64,000 nt of DNA from Flavobacterium sp. NRK F7 (GTDB lineage: Bacteria; Bacteroidota; Bacteroidia; Flavobacteriales; Flavobacteriaceae), in assembly GCF_024054195.1 (NCBI RefSeq), contig NZ_JAMXLB010000001.1, forward strand, positions 2,529,351 through 2,593,350, read 5' to 3'. Positions 1-8,419 of the stretch are shown one piece after another. The notes beneath the pieces are model-generated. The model worked only from the letters and a program-made list of their open reading frames with translations, had not been told where the DNA came from and made no database searches. The first letter of the stretch is position 1, and each line of letters starts with the position of its first letter. The position numbers and the translations under genes are program-made.

Positions 1-2659
1 CAATTGGAACAGCAATTAGTAGACGTTCTTTTGCACTCTCTAAGTTTTTAAACTGTCCTCCATATTCAATATAATAGCCTTCTGGTAAAACCATTTTACT
101 GTTAATATTACTTTTTATATCATTAACAACACTTTGTAAGTCTCTATTTCTAACATTTACGCCCACTACCACTCTTCTTTTAGTATCATCTCGAGAAATT
201 TTAGCTGGACCTTTACTGTATTGAATGGATGCTAATTCATGTAACGGAATTTGTTCTCCATTGGGTAATGAGACAAATAAATTACGTAAATCATCGATGG
301 TAGTACGCTTATTTTCATCTAAACGAACCACTAAATCAAATCGTTTTTCACCTTCAAAGACTTGTCCCGTAGATTGTCCAGCAAATCCTAGAGCAATGAA
401 GTTATTTAAATCTGAAATATTTAAACCATAACGTGCAATTTTAGTTCTGTTATAACGAACTGACATTTGTGGTAAACCTTCCGTCTTTTCCACTATGATG
501 TCTGAAGCTCCATTAATATTTTGAATTGCCTTTTCTATTTCGGTTGCTTTTTGGGCCAAAATATCTAAATCTTCTCCAAACAATTTAATTGCAATATCAG
601 AACGAGTTCCAGAGATTAATTCGTTAAAACGCATTTCAATAGGTTGGGTAAACTCAATTTCCATGTTTGGAATTTTTTTCTCGATAGCTTCTTTAATTTT
701 ATCGGCTAGTTCATCTTTAGAGTCAGCAGAGACCCAATCACTTTTAGGTTTCAACTTCACAATAACATCACTTTCTTCCATACTCATGGGATCGGTTGGT
801 ACCTCTGCCGCACCAATTCTACTGACAACTTGTTCTACTTCAGGAAAAGTATCTAAAATTATTTTTTCTAGTAAGGTTGTCGTTTCAATCGTTTTACTTA
901 AAGAAGTTCCTGTTTTTAAAACTGGTTGGATTACAAAATCACCTTCATCTAATGTTGGGATAAATTCACCACCCATTGTTGTAAATAAAATTATGGTTCC
1001 CACTAATAAACTAAAAGCACTTACTAGAACTTTTTTAGTATTTTTTAAACCCCAATGAATTACAGGTAAATACCATAAATTCAATTTATTAATTAATCTA
1101 TTTGATAATGAATTTTCTTTTTCTTCTTTAGGTTTTAAGAAAATTGATGAAATAACTGGAACGTAAGTCAAACAGAATACCATTGCGCCTATTAAGGCAA
1201 AACTAAACGTCATTGCCATAGGTTTAAACATTTTTCCTTCGATACCAGATAAAGATAAAATAGGAATAAATACTATTAAGATAATTAATTGCCCAAATAT
1301 GGCCGAATTCATCATTTTTGTAGCACTGGTAAATGTTATTTTATCTATTTCAGCTTGTTTCACTTCTGTATTTAACTGATTTAAAACACCTGATTTTTGT
1401 GTAATTTGGAATGCAATAAATTCAACTATAATAACTGCTCCATCAATAATAATTCCAAAATCGATAGCTCCTAAACTCATCAAATTAGCATCAATTCCAA
1501 AAACATTCATAAAAGATATAGCAAATAGTAAACACAAGGGAATTACAGAAGCCACAACTAAACCTGAGCGCCAATTACCTAACAATAATACCACAACAAA
1601 AATTACGATTAAACAGCCTAATATTAAATTTTCAGCGACGGTAAAAGTGGTCTTGTTAACTAATTCTCCTCTTTCTAAAAAAGGATTGATATAAACACCT
1701 TGTGGTAATTTTTTTTGCAATTCGGCAACTCTTTGTTTAATATCTATTAAAACTTGTTTGGAATTCGCATTTTTAAGCATCATAATTTGCCCCATTACTT
1801 TCTCCCCTCTTCCATTACCTGTAATAGCCCCAAAACGATTGGCATGCCCATATTTTACTTCTGCAACATCTTTTATATAAATAGGAATTCCATTTGTAGT
1901 TTTAACAACAATATTAGTAATGTCTTCCAAATTTTGAACTTTTCCTTCTCCTCGAATAAAATAGCTTTCATTTTCTTTCTCAATGTATCCACCGCCAGTA
2001 ATACTATTGTTTTTTTCTAGAGCTGAAAATAATTCCGCTACCTTTATATTCATTGCTTTTAAAGTTGAGGAATTCACGGCAACTTCATATTGTTTTAAAT
2101 AACCTCCCCAAGTATTAATTTCTACAACACCACTTATTCCAGATAAATTACGTTTAACTGTCCAATCTTGTATGGTTCTTAAATCGGTAATGGTGTATAA
2201 GTCGGCATATTCTGGTTTTACTTCCAAAGTATATTGATAAATTTCACCTAGACCAGTTGTAATTGGCCCCATTTCTGGTGTGCCAAATCCATTTGGTATT
2301 TTTTCTGAAGCTGATTTAATCTTTTCAGCGATTAATTGTCTCGGCAAATAAGTACCCATGGCATCCTCAAAAACAATAGTAACAACAGAAATACCGAATT
2401 TTGAAACCGAACGAATTTCTACAACACCTGGCAAATTTGCCATTTCCAGTTCTATTGGATACGTTATAAACTGCTCAATATCTTGTGTAGATAGATTTTG
2501 AGAAGTGGTTATCACTTGAACTTGATTATTGGTTACATCAGGAACAGCTCCAATTGAAATTTGAGTTAATGAAAATAATCCAAAACCCACAATTCCTAAG
2601 GTTAACAGTATGATGATTAATTTATTTTTTAAACTGAATACAATTATTTTTTCTAACAT
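1..2659 (-). CDS. CzcA/CusA-family heavy-metal efflux RND transporter (partial, C-terminus outside window)
   Basis: Inner-membrane proton-driven pump of the heavy-metal efflux RND family, which works with a periplasmic adaptor and an outer-membrane channel to export cations such as Cu, Zn, Co or Cd. The frame is open for 886 codons from the ATG at 2657-2659 to the window edge; family members have over 1000 residues. The first transmembrane helix is at about residues 11-33. The family motif DFGIIIDGAVI begins at D400 and supplies acidic residues of the proton relay. The start is the first ATG and is followed by the expected short cytoplasmic N-terminus. It is the last gene visible in a minus-strand series that includes a two-component system, so regulation by that system is plausible but inferred. 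The transported metal cannot be read from the sequence. Confidence 0.93.
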   Translation of the reverse strand, partial: MLEKIIVFSLKNKLIIILLTLGIVGFGLFSLTQISIGAVPDVTNNQVQVITTSQNLSTQDIEQFITYPIELEMANLPGVVEIRSVSKFGISVVTIVFEDAMGTYLPRQLIAEKIKSASEKIPNGFGTPEMGPITTGLGEIYQYTLEVKPEYADLYTITDLRTIQDWTVKRNLSGISGVVEINTWGGYLKQYEVAVNSSTLKAMNIKVAELFSALEKNNSITGGGYIEKENESYFIRGEGKVQNLEDITNIVVKTTNGIPIYIKDVAEVKYGHANRFGAITGNGRGEKVMGQIMMLKNANSKQVLIDIKQRVAELQKKLPQGVYINPFLERGELVNKTTFTVAENLILGCLIVIFVVVLLLGNWRSGLVVASVIPLCLLFAISFMNVFGIDANLMSLGAIDFGIIIDGAVIIVEFIAFQITQKSGVLNQLNTEVKQAEIDKITFTSATKMMNSAIFGQLIILIVFIPILSLSGIEGKMFKPMAMTFSFALIGAMVFCLTYVPVISSIFLKPKEEKENSLSNRLINKLNLWYLPVIHWGLKNTKKVLVSAFSLLVGTIILFTTMGGEFIPTLDEGDFVIQPVLKTGTSLSKTIETTTLLEKIILDTFPEVEQVVSRIGAAEVPTDPMSMEESDVIVKLKPKSDWVSADSKDELADKIKEAIEKKIPNMEIEFTQPIEMRFNELISGTRSDIAIKLFGEDLDILAQKATEIEKAIQNINGASDIIVEKTEGLPQMSVRYNRTKIARYGLNISDLNNFIALGFAGQSTGQVFEGEKRFDLVVRLDENKRTTIDDLRNLFVSLPNGEQIPLHELASIQYSKGPAKISRDDTKRRVVVGVNVRNRDLQSVVNDIKSNINSKMVLPEGYYIEYGGQFKNLESAKERLLIAVPI

Positions 2660-2749
2660 GTAAAATAGATTGAAAGGAATAAAAAGCAATTATCAAATAA
2701 GATAATTACCTATTAAAAAGATAAATACTAAAATTTCTATTACTAAATG

Positions 2750-3127
2750 TTAGTTTATTTTAGGAGGTAACCAAATTGAAAAGGTCAAATTGGATTTAAA
2801 AAAAGAAGGATAAAAAAATAGTTTACTCCCTTTAAAAAAGACATCTTTTAAAAGTAATTGAAAAGACACCAAAGGAAAAATAATTAGAATATTTGTTGTA
2901 GTATCAAAGGTTTTAAAGGGTAAATCTTGATGCTCTTCTGTATCAGAGGTAGCATTTTTGGTATAATGCTCTTTGATAAAATCAAAAAAAGTAATGGTAG
3001 ACTCTTCTTTTTCATTTTGATGCTCTTCATAATGAGCAATAAGATTGGGAAATTTGAATAATTGTCCTATTGATGTGTTGGCACACAAAAATAGTGAAGC
3101 TAACCATAGGACAATTATTCTTTTCAT
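2750..3127 (-). CDS. Small secreted His/Glu-rich protein next to the RND pump
   Basis: A 125-residue protein that I cannot assign to a named family. Residues 1-21 look like a Sec signal peptide (charged start, hydrophobic core, cut near SIGQ). The mature part is rich in His and Glu, with the motif HYEEHQNEKEE and later EEHQDLPF, which could bind metal ions. A hydrophobic stretch follows at about residues 80-95. It lies 90 bp before the RND pump gene and 107 bp after the histidine kinase gene, on the same strand. From position and composition I infer a periplasmic metal-binding accessory of the pump. Confidence 0.6.
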   Translation of the reverse strand: MKRIIVLWLASLFLCANTSIGQLFKFPNLIAHYEEHQNEKEESTITFFDFIKEHYTKNATSDTEEHQDLPFKTFDTTTNILIIFPLVSFQLLLKDVFFKGSKLFFYPSFFKSNLTFSIWLPPKIN

Positions 3128-3234
3128 AACATAAAATTGAAAAAATGAATTCTTTTTAAAACCAAATAAAATATATTTGGATTCAAATAACTACTTACAA
3201 AAATACAGATTAAATAGGATTTGAATCTTAAGTT

Positions 3235-4635
3235 CTACTTAGGATTTTCAGAAGAAAAACGTAATTTAATTTCTGTCCCTTCATTTAGAACACTGTGTAC
3301 TGTAATTTCTATTTTTAATAAATCGCACAGCCGTTTTACTATAGATAAACCTAAACCTGTACCTTTTATTTCTGGATGATCCGAAACATCGGAGCGATAA
3401 AAAGAGTTGAAAATTTTATCTACATTTTCATTAGAAATACCTATTCCATTATCTTGAATACTGAAAATGATTTGATTTTTTTGTTGCGTTAATGAAAGAA
3501 AAATATTGCCTTTTTCGTTAGTATATTTAACGGCATTGGAGATTAAATTACTGATAATTATCGACACCAAATAGTGATCCGATAAATAATAAAAATCATC
3601 AGAAAACAAGGTCTTAATCTGAATTTTTTTGGTTTCAATTTTTTCAGAAAAACGAGCTAAACAATCTAATATTATAGCGTTTAAATAAATCGTTTCTTCT
3701 TTACTATTCTGTTTTTGGTTTTCAAAACGTGCTAATAATAATAGCTGATCTACCATATGATTCAATCGATTCACTTCAGAAATGCAAAAATTAATTTTTG
3801 ACTCATATTCTTCTTGACTTCTCGATTTTCGTATTAAAACCTCCATGGTTCCTTTAATCACCGCTAAGGGTGTTCGCAGTTCATGTGATGCATCAGAAGT
3901 AAACTGTTTCTCTCTTTCTATTGTATTTTCGATTCTATCTAATAAATTATTAATGTTTTCAGAAAGTGTAAACAATTCGTCTTTGTTATTAGGTAAAGGA
4001 ATTCGGGTTTGCAGGTTATCTTTAGTAATTTTACTTGAAGTTTCAATAATCGTACTTACAGGTTTAATACTTCTTCCAGCAAAGAAACGTGCAATTAGAA
4101 ACAGTATGATTAAAATTATCGGAAAAGTGATGAGAAGAATTTCCTTCAAAATTTTTACAATTTCAAAATCTTCTAAAGACATTGCAACTACTAAATACCC
4201 TACAACTTTTCCTTTATTAAGAATTGAAGTTTGCGTTTGTCGAAGTGGTATGTTATTGAGAGATGAATTGATGAATTTTTCATTACAATTTTCATCAAAT
4301 AATTGCAAATGAGCATCATTAAGATTTGGTGATTTATCAATAAGTTGTTTGTTATTGTCGTAAAATTCGACAAAAACAGGATTTACTTTAATTGAATTAT
4401 GTTCTCTTGCTCTCCATTGATCCACCTGAATTAAGTAAGTATCATTACTATCGGTAGTTACATCATCAAGGTGTTTCAATAATTCATTTGAAATTTCACT
4501 ATTTACGTGTTGGTTGACACTATAATTGACGATTCCGTAGATAAAGATAAACACAATAGCAATTAGGATTGAACTACTAAGAATGTAGTTAAATGCAATT
4601 CTGTTTTTAAATGAAAAGGATAAAAAATTAGTCAT
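3235..4635 (-). CDS. Sensor histidine kinase (HAMP, two transmembrane helices)
   Basis: Membrane sensor kinase of 466 residues that would phosphorylate the response regulator encoded just upstream. Transmembrane helices lie at about 18-36 and 168-186 and enclose a periplasmic sensor domain of about 130 residues. A HAMP linker follows at about 187-238. The H box is DASHELRTPLAVIKG with His251 as the phosphoacceptor. The ATP-binding domain shows the N box (NLISNAVKYT), DNGIGIS and GTGLGLSIVKRL. The gene overlaps the regulator gene by 8 bp, a sign of translational coupling. The architecture matches CusS-like metal sensors, but the ligand is not evident. Confidence 0.93.
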   Translation of the reverse strand: MTNFLSFSFKNRIAFNYILSSSILIAIVFIFIYGIVNYSVNQHVNSEISNELLKHLDDVTTDSNDTYLIQVDQWRAREHNSIKVNPVFVEFYDNNKQLIDKSPNLNDAHLQLFDENCNEKFINSSLNNIPLRQTQTSILNKGKVVGYLVVAMSLEDFEIVKILKEILLITFPIILIILFLIARFFAGRSIKPVSTIIETSSKITKDNLQTRIPLPNNKDELFTLSENINNLLDRIENTIEREKQFTSDASHELRTPLAVIKGTMEVLIRKSRSQEEYESKINFCISEVNRLNHMVDQLLLLARFENQKQNSKEETIYLNAIILDCLARFSEKIETKKIQIKTLFSDDFYYLSDHYLVSIIISNLISNAVKYTNEKGNIFLSLTQQKNQIIFSIQDNGIGISNENVDKIFNSFYRSDVSDHPEIKGTGLGLSIVKRLCDLLKIEITVHSVLNEGTEIKLRFSSENPK

Positions 4636-5290
4636 TTGCTATGTATCCAACACCTCTAATTGTTTTAATTAATTCTTCGTCTTTAGATAGGTTTAGTTTT
4701 TTTCGAATGGCATTCATAAAAACATCGATTACTCCTGTATCGTAATCAAAATGGATGTCCCAAACATCTTCGATAATTTTATTTCTAGTACAAACTTTTC
4801 CTTTGTTACCAATAAGATAAGCTAATAGTTCAAATTCTCTTTGCGTTAATGATACCTCTTTTTTATCAACAAAAACTTGAAATTTATTTTTATCTACTGT
4901 AATATTTCCTAATGTTAATTTTTCATTGGATTGACTGGAACGAAAATGTACTTTTATGCGTTCCAATAATTCTTCAAAGCTAAATGGTTTTTTGATATAA
5001 TCATTCGCTCCCGATTTTAAACCTTCTATGGTTTCTTGAACGGTATCTTTAGCTGTTAAAAAGATAATCGGAACCGTTTGTCTTACTTTGCGTATGGCTT
5101 TACAAACCTCTACGCCACTCATTCCAGGTAACATCCAATCTAAAAGTACTAAATCTACAGAATGCTGCATCGCCTTTTCAAGTCCTTCTTTTCCATTAAT
5201 AGCATATGAAATGGAGTACCCCTCTTCTTCTAAACCTTGTTTTAGAAAATCAATAATTCCTTTTTCATCTTCGATTATAAGAATGTGCAT
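4628..5290 (-). CDS. OmpR/PhoB-family response regulator
   Basis: DNA-binding partner of the adjacent kinase. The receiver domain (about 1-115) has the acidic pocket IIEDE and the phosphoacceptor Asp51 in LLDWMLPGMSG; the switch lysine is in NDYIKKPF. A winged-helix domain follows (about 125-220) with the typical LTQREFELLAYL and RGVGYIA signatures. I chose the ATG at 5288-5290 because it places MHILIIEDE at the N-terminus as in the family. An in-frame upstream ATG at 5314 would overlap the preceding gene and add eight atypical residues. Its likely target is the run of 11-bp-spaced boxes at 8335-8372, which is an inference. Confidence 0.92.
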   Translation of the reverse strand: MHILIIEDEKGIIDFLKQGLEEEGYSISYAINGKEGLEKAMQHSVDLVLLDWMLPGMSGVEVCKAIRKVRQTVPIIFLTAKDTVQETIEGLKSGANDYIKKPFSFEELLERIKVHFRSSQSNEKLTLGNITVDKNKFQVFVDKKEVSLTQREFELLAYLIGNKGKVCTRNKIIEDVWDIHFDYDTGVIDVFMNAIRKKLNLSKDEELIKTIRGVGYIAND

Positions 5291-5300
5291 CTGTAAAGTA

Positions 5301-6617
5301 TTATTGTTGAACAAATTTCACTCCTAAGGATACAATATTAGCATCTAAACCATCACTTCTTTTGTAATAATTATATCGTACATCTATATTTTTTAAACCA
5401 AATTTCCAAACTTTGGCATTGGTAAAAATATCAGTATAATTCAATCCAAAACCAATTTGGTTGGCATTAAAAGTAGATAAATCATAATCTGAAGTATAAT
5501 ATTCTTCTGTAGAAACATGTTGTTCATAAGGTGCAAAATACTTCGATTGTTGTTGGGTATAATAACGATACATTGGAAAAACCGTAAACTTATCCGATAA
5601 TTTTACAGGCAATTCAATATTCATGGTATGTGAAGATATATCCCAATTATCCATGTAATACCTATAATACGTTCGAACAACCAATCTTTCGTTGACATAG
5701 TAATTGAACCGTGCTCCAATTGGCAATTTAAAACGGGTATCAGGAAGACGTTCAATGTCATCCGCTAATTGAAATTCATTAATAAATGAATCCGCAACAT
5801 CTGAAAAATAAACCCTTTGATAAGGAGTCGATAATAAACCTTGTTGTTGCAACACATCTAAAAAAACAGAAAATTGTAGCTTTCTCGTTACAATTTGCGA
5901 AAAGCTTAATGATAATGCGAAAGAGTTTCTATTTTTATTTTCATGAAAAGAAAACTTCGTAGGATTATAAGCCGTATTTCCTACAATGGCATAATTATTA
6001 AAAATACCACCGTTCAAATTATTTCCATTGGATTTATAATCTTGTAATTCTTTTGGATAAATAGGACTCCATGTATCCAAATAAACATTGGCTGAAATAT
6101 TGAATTCGGAGTTTTTATCATTAAACAATTTGGTCAAACCACCTCCAAAACCTAAAGAAGAATAGTCGTATTCTACTGAACCAGAAAGATGTGCGTTCCA
6201 AACTGTATTTCGATCATCGGAACTATGACTATAATTTACAACTAAGCTCGTTAAGGCATCCGACTGTGAAGCACCTGATGAAGCTTGCCAAGGGCTAGGA
6301 TTATTCGTATCAAAAGGGTTAATATTACTAGACGAAGCAGATGAATAGGCAGAAATTCCAGCATCTACGGTTAAGATATCATCATCGTTTAACGGAACTG
6401 CAACAACAATTGTGGGAGTCACATCTGTTAGGTCTTCCGTTCCTTTTCCACCAGAAACAGCGGAATGAATTCCATCTTGTTTGTAATAACTAGCTAAAAA
6501 GTCCACTTCAACACTCTCCAAAACTCTCTTTTTGTAGGATACATTTGTGGAATCTTTTTCTTGTGAAAAAGACAAGCTACTCGTTAAGAGTAAGGCGATT
6601 ACTATTCTATGTTTCAT
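5301..6617 (-). CDS. DUF3570 family outer-membrane-type protein
   Basis: A 438-residue exported protein of the DUF3570 family, whose biochemical role is unknown. A signal peptide covers about residues 1-19 (ending SLSFSQ). The rest is rich in alternating aromatic and polar beta strands and ends in a run with few charges (GVKFVQQ), as expected for an outer-membrane beta-barrel. It sits 10 bp after the small DUF4266 gene and 11 bp before the response regulator ATG, so it belongs to the same operon as thioredoxin and ApbE. DUF3570, DUF4266, ApbE and a thioredoxin recur together in Bacteroidota and Proteobacteria as far as I know; I infer a role in envelope redox or metal handling. Confidence 0.85.
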   Translation of the reverse strand: MKHRIVIALLLTSSLSFSQEKDSTNVSYKKRVLESVEVDFLASYYKQDGIHSAVSGGKGTEDLTDVTPTIVVAVPLNDDDILTVDAGISAYSSASSSNINPFDTNNPSPWQASSGASQSDALTSLVVNYSHSSDDRNTVWNAHLSGSVEYDYSSLGFGGGLTKLFNDKNSEFNISANVYLDTWSPIYPKELQDYKSNGNNLNGGIFNNYAIVGNTAYNPTKFSFHENKNRNSFALSLSFSQIVTRKLQFSVFLDVLQQQGLLSTPYQRVYFSDVADSFINEFQLADDIERLPDTRFKLPIGARFNYYVNERLVVRTYYRYYMDNWDISSHTMNIELPVKLSDKFTVFPMYRYYTQQQSKYFAPYEQHVSTEEYYTSDYDLSTFNANQIGFGLNYTDIFTNAKVWKFGLKNIDVRYNYYKRSDGLDANIVSLGVKFVQQ

Positions 6618-6626
6618 ACTTGTTTT

Positions 6627-6836
6627 TTAATTACAACCACAACCTCCACCAGTTTTTCCTCCATTGGCTCCTGCTGCAGCTTCTCTATATACTTGAAAAT
6701 TAGTCTCAAATCGTTCACTTAAGCGAGCTGCTAATTTCATATCAGGATCGTTAATATATTGTTTATCGTACTCTTTAACCGTATTACAAGAGATTCCTAA
6801 ACTTGCAAAAACCAATATTATTCCTAATTTTCTCAT
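6627..6836 (-). CDS. DUF4266 small lipoprotein with Cys-Gly-Cys tail
   Basis: A 69-residue lipoprotein. The ATG at 6834-6836 is chosen because it gives a classic lipoprotein signal (MRKLGIILVFASLGISC); an upstream in-frame ATG at 6914 lies inside the apbE gene and gives an implausible leader. After the lipobox Cys come an acidic linker, a short helix (MKLAARLSERFETNFQVYREAAAG) and a Gly-rich tail ending GGGCGCN. The tail has two cysteines and almost no other reactive residues, which suggests a metal ligand or a modification site. It lies between apbE and the DUF3570 gene. The DUF4266 assignment comes from this tail and context; function unknown. Confidence 0.82.
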   Translation of the reverse strand: MRKLGIILVFASLGISCNTVKEYDKQYINDPDMKLAARLSERFETNFQVYREAAAGANGGKTGGGCGCN

Positions 6837-6858
6837 ATGATACCTTCTTATTTTAAAT

Positions 6859-7836
6859 TTATTTTGATTGTAAATCAATATTTTTTGAATAATGTACACC
6901 GCCTTTATCATCAATAATGATACATTCGATTCCGTTAATTTGATTGATTAAATTCATTCCCACATCAACACCTAATACAAAAACACCAGTAGCAATAGCA
7001 TCAGCGATTTCAGTTTGTTTAGCAAAAACAGAAACACTAATAATACCTGAAGCTGGATAACCGCTTCTAGGATCTATAATATGAGAATATCTTTTTCCAT
7101 TAAAGGTAACATATTTTTCATAGTTACCTGAAGTTTCTACTGCGCTATCTATCAAGGGAAAAGTAGCAAAAACTTTTTCTTTATTTAAGGGATTTACAAT
7201 GGCAACGGTCCATGGTTCTCCATTTATTTGAAAGCCCCATGTATTAATATCTCCAGAGACATTGACAATACCAGATGTACAACCATTACTAATTAACAAG
7301 GCTTTAATTTTATCTGCTATATAACCTTGTCCAATGCCTCCTAAACCTAACTTCATTCCTTTTTCTTTCAAGAAAATCGATTTTTGTTCCGTGTTTAAGA
7401 TTATTTTTTGGTATCCAACTCGTTCCACAGATTTCTTAATTTCAGTTTCTGTTGGCATCTGTTTCATAGAACCGTCAAATTTCCAAATTCGATCCATAGA
7501 AGCATAGCTAATATCAAATGCTCCATTGGTAAGTTGTGAAACTTTAATCGCTCGTTCTACCAAATTAAATACTTCTTCATCTACCACAACTGCTTTCACA
7601 CCTGCATTTTGATTGACTTTTGAAATTTGTGAAGAAGGAATCCAATCCGAAATTAAATGTTCTATTCTTTTTACTTCACTTATTGCCAAATTACAAAATT
7701 GTTCACCTTTTATCGAATCAGTCGCCACCACAGTAATTTCAAATGGACTTCCTAACAAAGAAGCCTTTTTCTTATGGAGTTGCTGTCCAAAAGAACAAAT
7801 AGTTGAAATACAAAAAGCTAAGATTAAATTTTTCAT
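6859..7836 (-). CDS. apbE: FAD:protein FMN transferase (ApbE)
   Basis: ApbE transfers FMN from FAD to Thr or Ser of exported target proteins in the periplasm, using Mg2+. The 325-residue product has a signal peptide (about 1-18), the MGSPFEITV-like start of the fold seen here as LLGSPFEITVVA, the FDISYASMDRIWKFDG region, the LGLGGIGQGYIADKI motif, NVSGDINTWG, and the HIIDPRSGYPASG segment typical of the family. It follows the thioredoxin gene with a 1-bp overlap (TAATG), so the two are translationally coupled. No obvious flavinylation target of the usual Asp-x-x-Ser-Gly-Ala-Thr type is seen in its two downstream neighbours, which leaves its substrate open. Confidence 0.92.
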   Translation of the reverse strand: MKNLILAFCISTICSFGQQLHKKKASLLGSPFEITVVATDSIKGEQFCNLAISEVKRIEHLISDWIPSSQISKVNQNAGVKAVVVDEEVFNLVERAIKVSQLTNGAFDISYASMDRIWKFDGSMKQMPTETEIKKSVERVGYQKIILNTEQKSIFLKEKGMKLGLGGIGQGYIADKIKALLISNGCTSGIVNVSGDINTWGFQINGEPWTVAIVNPLNKEKVFATFPLIDSAVETSGNYEKYVTFNGKRYSHIIDPRSGYPASGIISVSVFAKQTEIADAIATGVFVLGVDVGMNLINQINGIECIIIDDKGGVHYSKNIDLQSK

Positions 7837-8270
7837 TATTTTTTTAAGGAATGAATCATTTTAATATATTCTTCTGGAGAAACATTTTTAAATCCCATCT
7901 TGCCTAAAACTTTACCTGTATTATCGAGCAAAACTACCAAAGGAAAATTTCCTTCTATATTATATTTTTCTGCTAAGTTTCTATTATGTTCTGTTTGAGC
8001 TTCAGATAATTGATTTCCTTTTTTTCGTGGAAAATTTGCTTTTACTAATATCCATTGCGATGCCGCTTCATTTTGAAAAGCTTCCGATTGCCAAATATTT
8101 TTATCTAATCTGATACAAGGAGCACACCAATCGGAACCTGAAAAAATAAGAACAATATCTTTATTTTCTTTTTTTGCTAATTCTTTGGCTTCATCAAAAT
8201 TGTATTTCCAATCTTGCGAAAAGCTCATACTTGTAATAAACAAAAACAATACGGTTACAATTTTTTTCAT
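7836..8270 (-). CDS. Secreted thioredoxin-family protein
   Basis: A 144-residue thioredoxin-fold protein with a signal peptide (about 1-18, ending SMSFSQ) and the redox motif WCAPC (in SGSDWCAPCIRLDKNIW). A cis-Pro position is present in GNFPLVVLLD. It resembles DUF255/thioredoxin_7-type periplasmic reductases. It is the first gene of the minus-strand operon, and its stop codon overlaps the apbE start by one base. I infer that it keeps cysteines of neighbours reduced, perhaps the Cys-Gly-Cys tail of the DUF4266 lipoprotein. Four phased TTAAG boxes lie 65-102 bp upstream of its start codon. Confidence 0.88.
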   Translation of the reverse strand: MKKIVTVLFLFITSMSFSQDWKYNFDEAKELAKKENKDIVLIFSGSDWCAPCIRLDKNIWQSEAFQNEAASQWILVKANFPRKKGNQLSEAQTEHNRNLAEKYNIEGNFPLVVLLDNTGKVLGKMGFKNVSPEEYIKMIHSLKK

Positions 8271-8334
8271 TTCTAAATTATTTTAATACAAATTAAACGA
8301 TTTTTTAAAATTCTTGTTGCTGTCTCTTTTTTAA

Positions 8335-8372
8335 TTAAGTGAAACTTAAGAATGTTTTAAGTAAAACTTAAG
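8335..8372. promoter_or_regulatory. Four phased TTAAG boxes: candidate response-regulator operator
   Basis: TTAAG occurs at 8335-8339, 8346-8350, 8357-8361 and 8368-8372, an exact 11-bp period. OmpR-type regulators bind direct repeats of about one helical turn. The array lies between the thioredoxin operon (minus) and the LTA-synthase-like gene (plus), and the operon itself encodes an OmpR-type regulator. Neither side has a clear TTG -33 box, which fits activator-dependent promoters. Confidence 0.55.
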
Positions 8373-8393
8373 CCAATCTGATGCTGCAAAAAC

Positions 8394-8401
8394 TACTTTT
8401 G
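8394..8401 (+). promoter_or_regulatory. TAnnTTTG -7 box for the LTA-synthase-like gene
   Basis: TACTTTTG matches the flavobacterial -7 consensus and lies 18 bp before the ATG at 8420. A start site a few bases downstream would exclude the in-frame ATG at 8381, so this box helps to fix the gene start. Confidence 0.5.
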
Positions 8402-8419
8402 ATTTATAATATTATAGAT

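Noticed and set aside
3845..4312. Long open frame antisense to the histidine kinase
   Set aside because: It lies fully inside a well-supported gene on the other strand, has no family features and looks like a shadow of its codon pattern.
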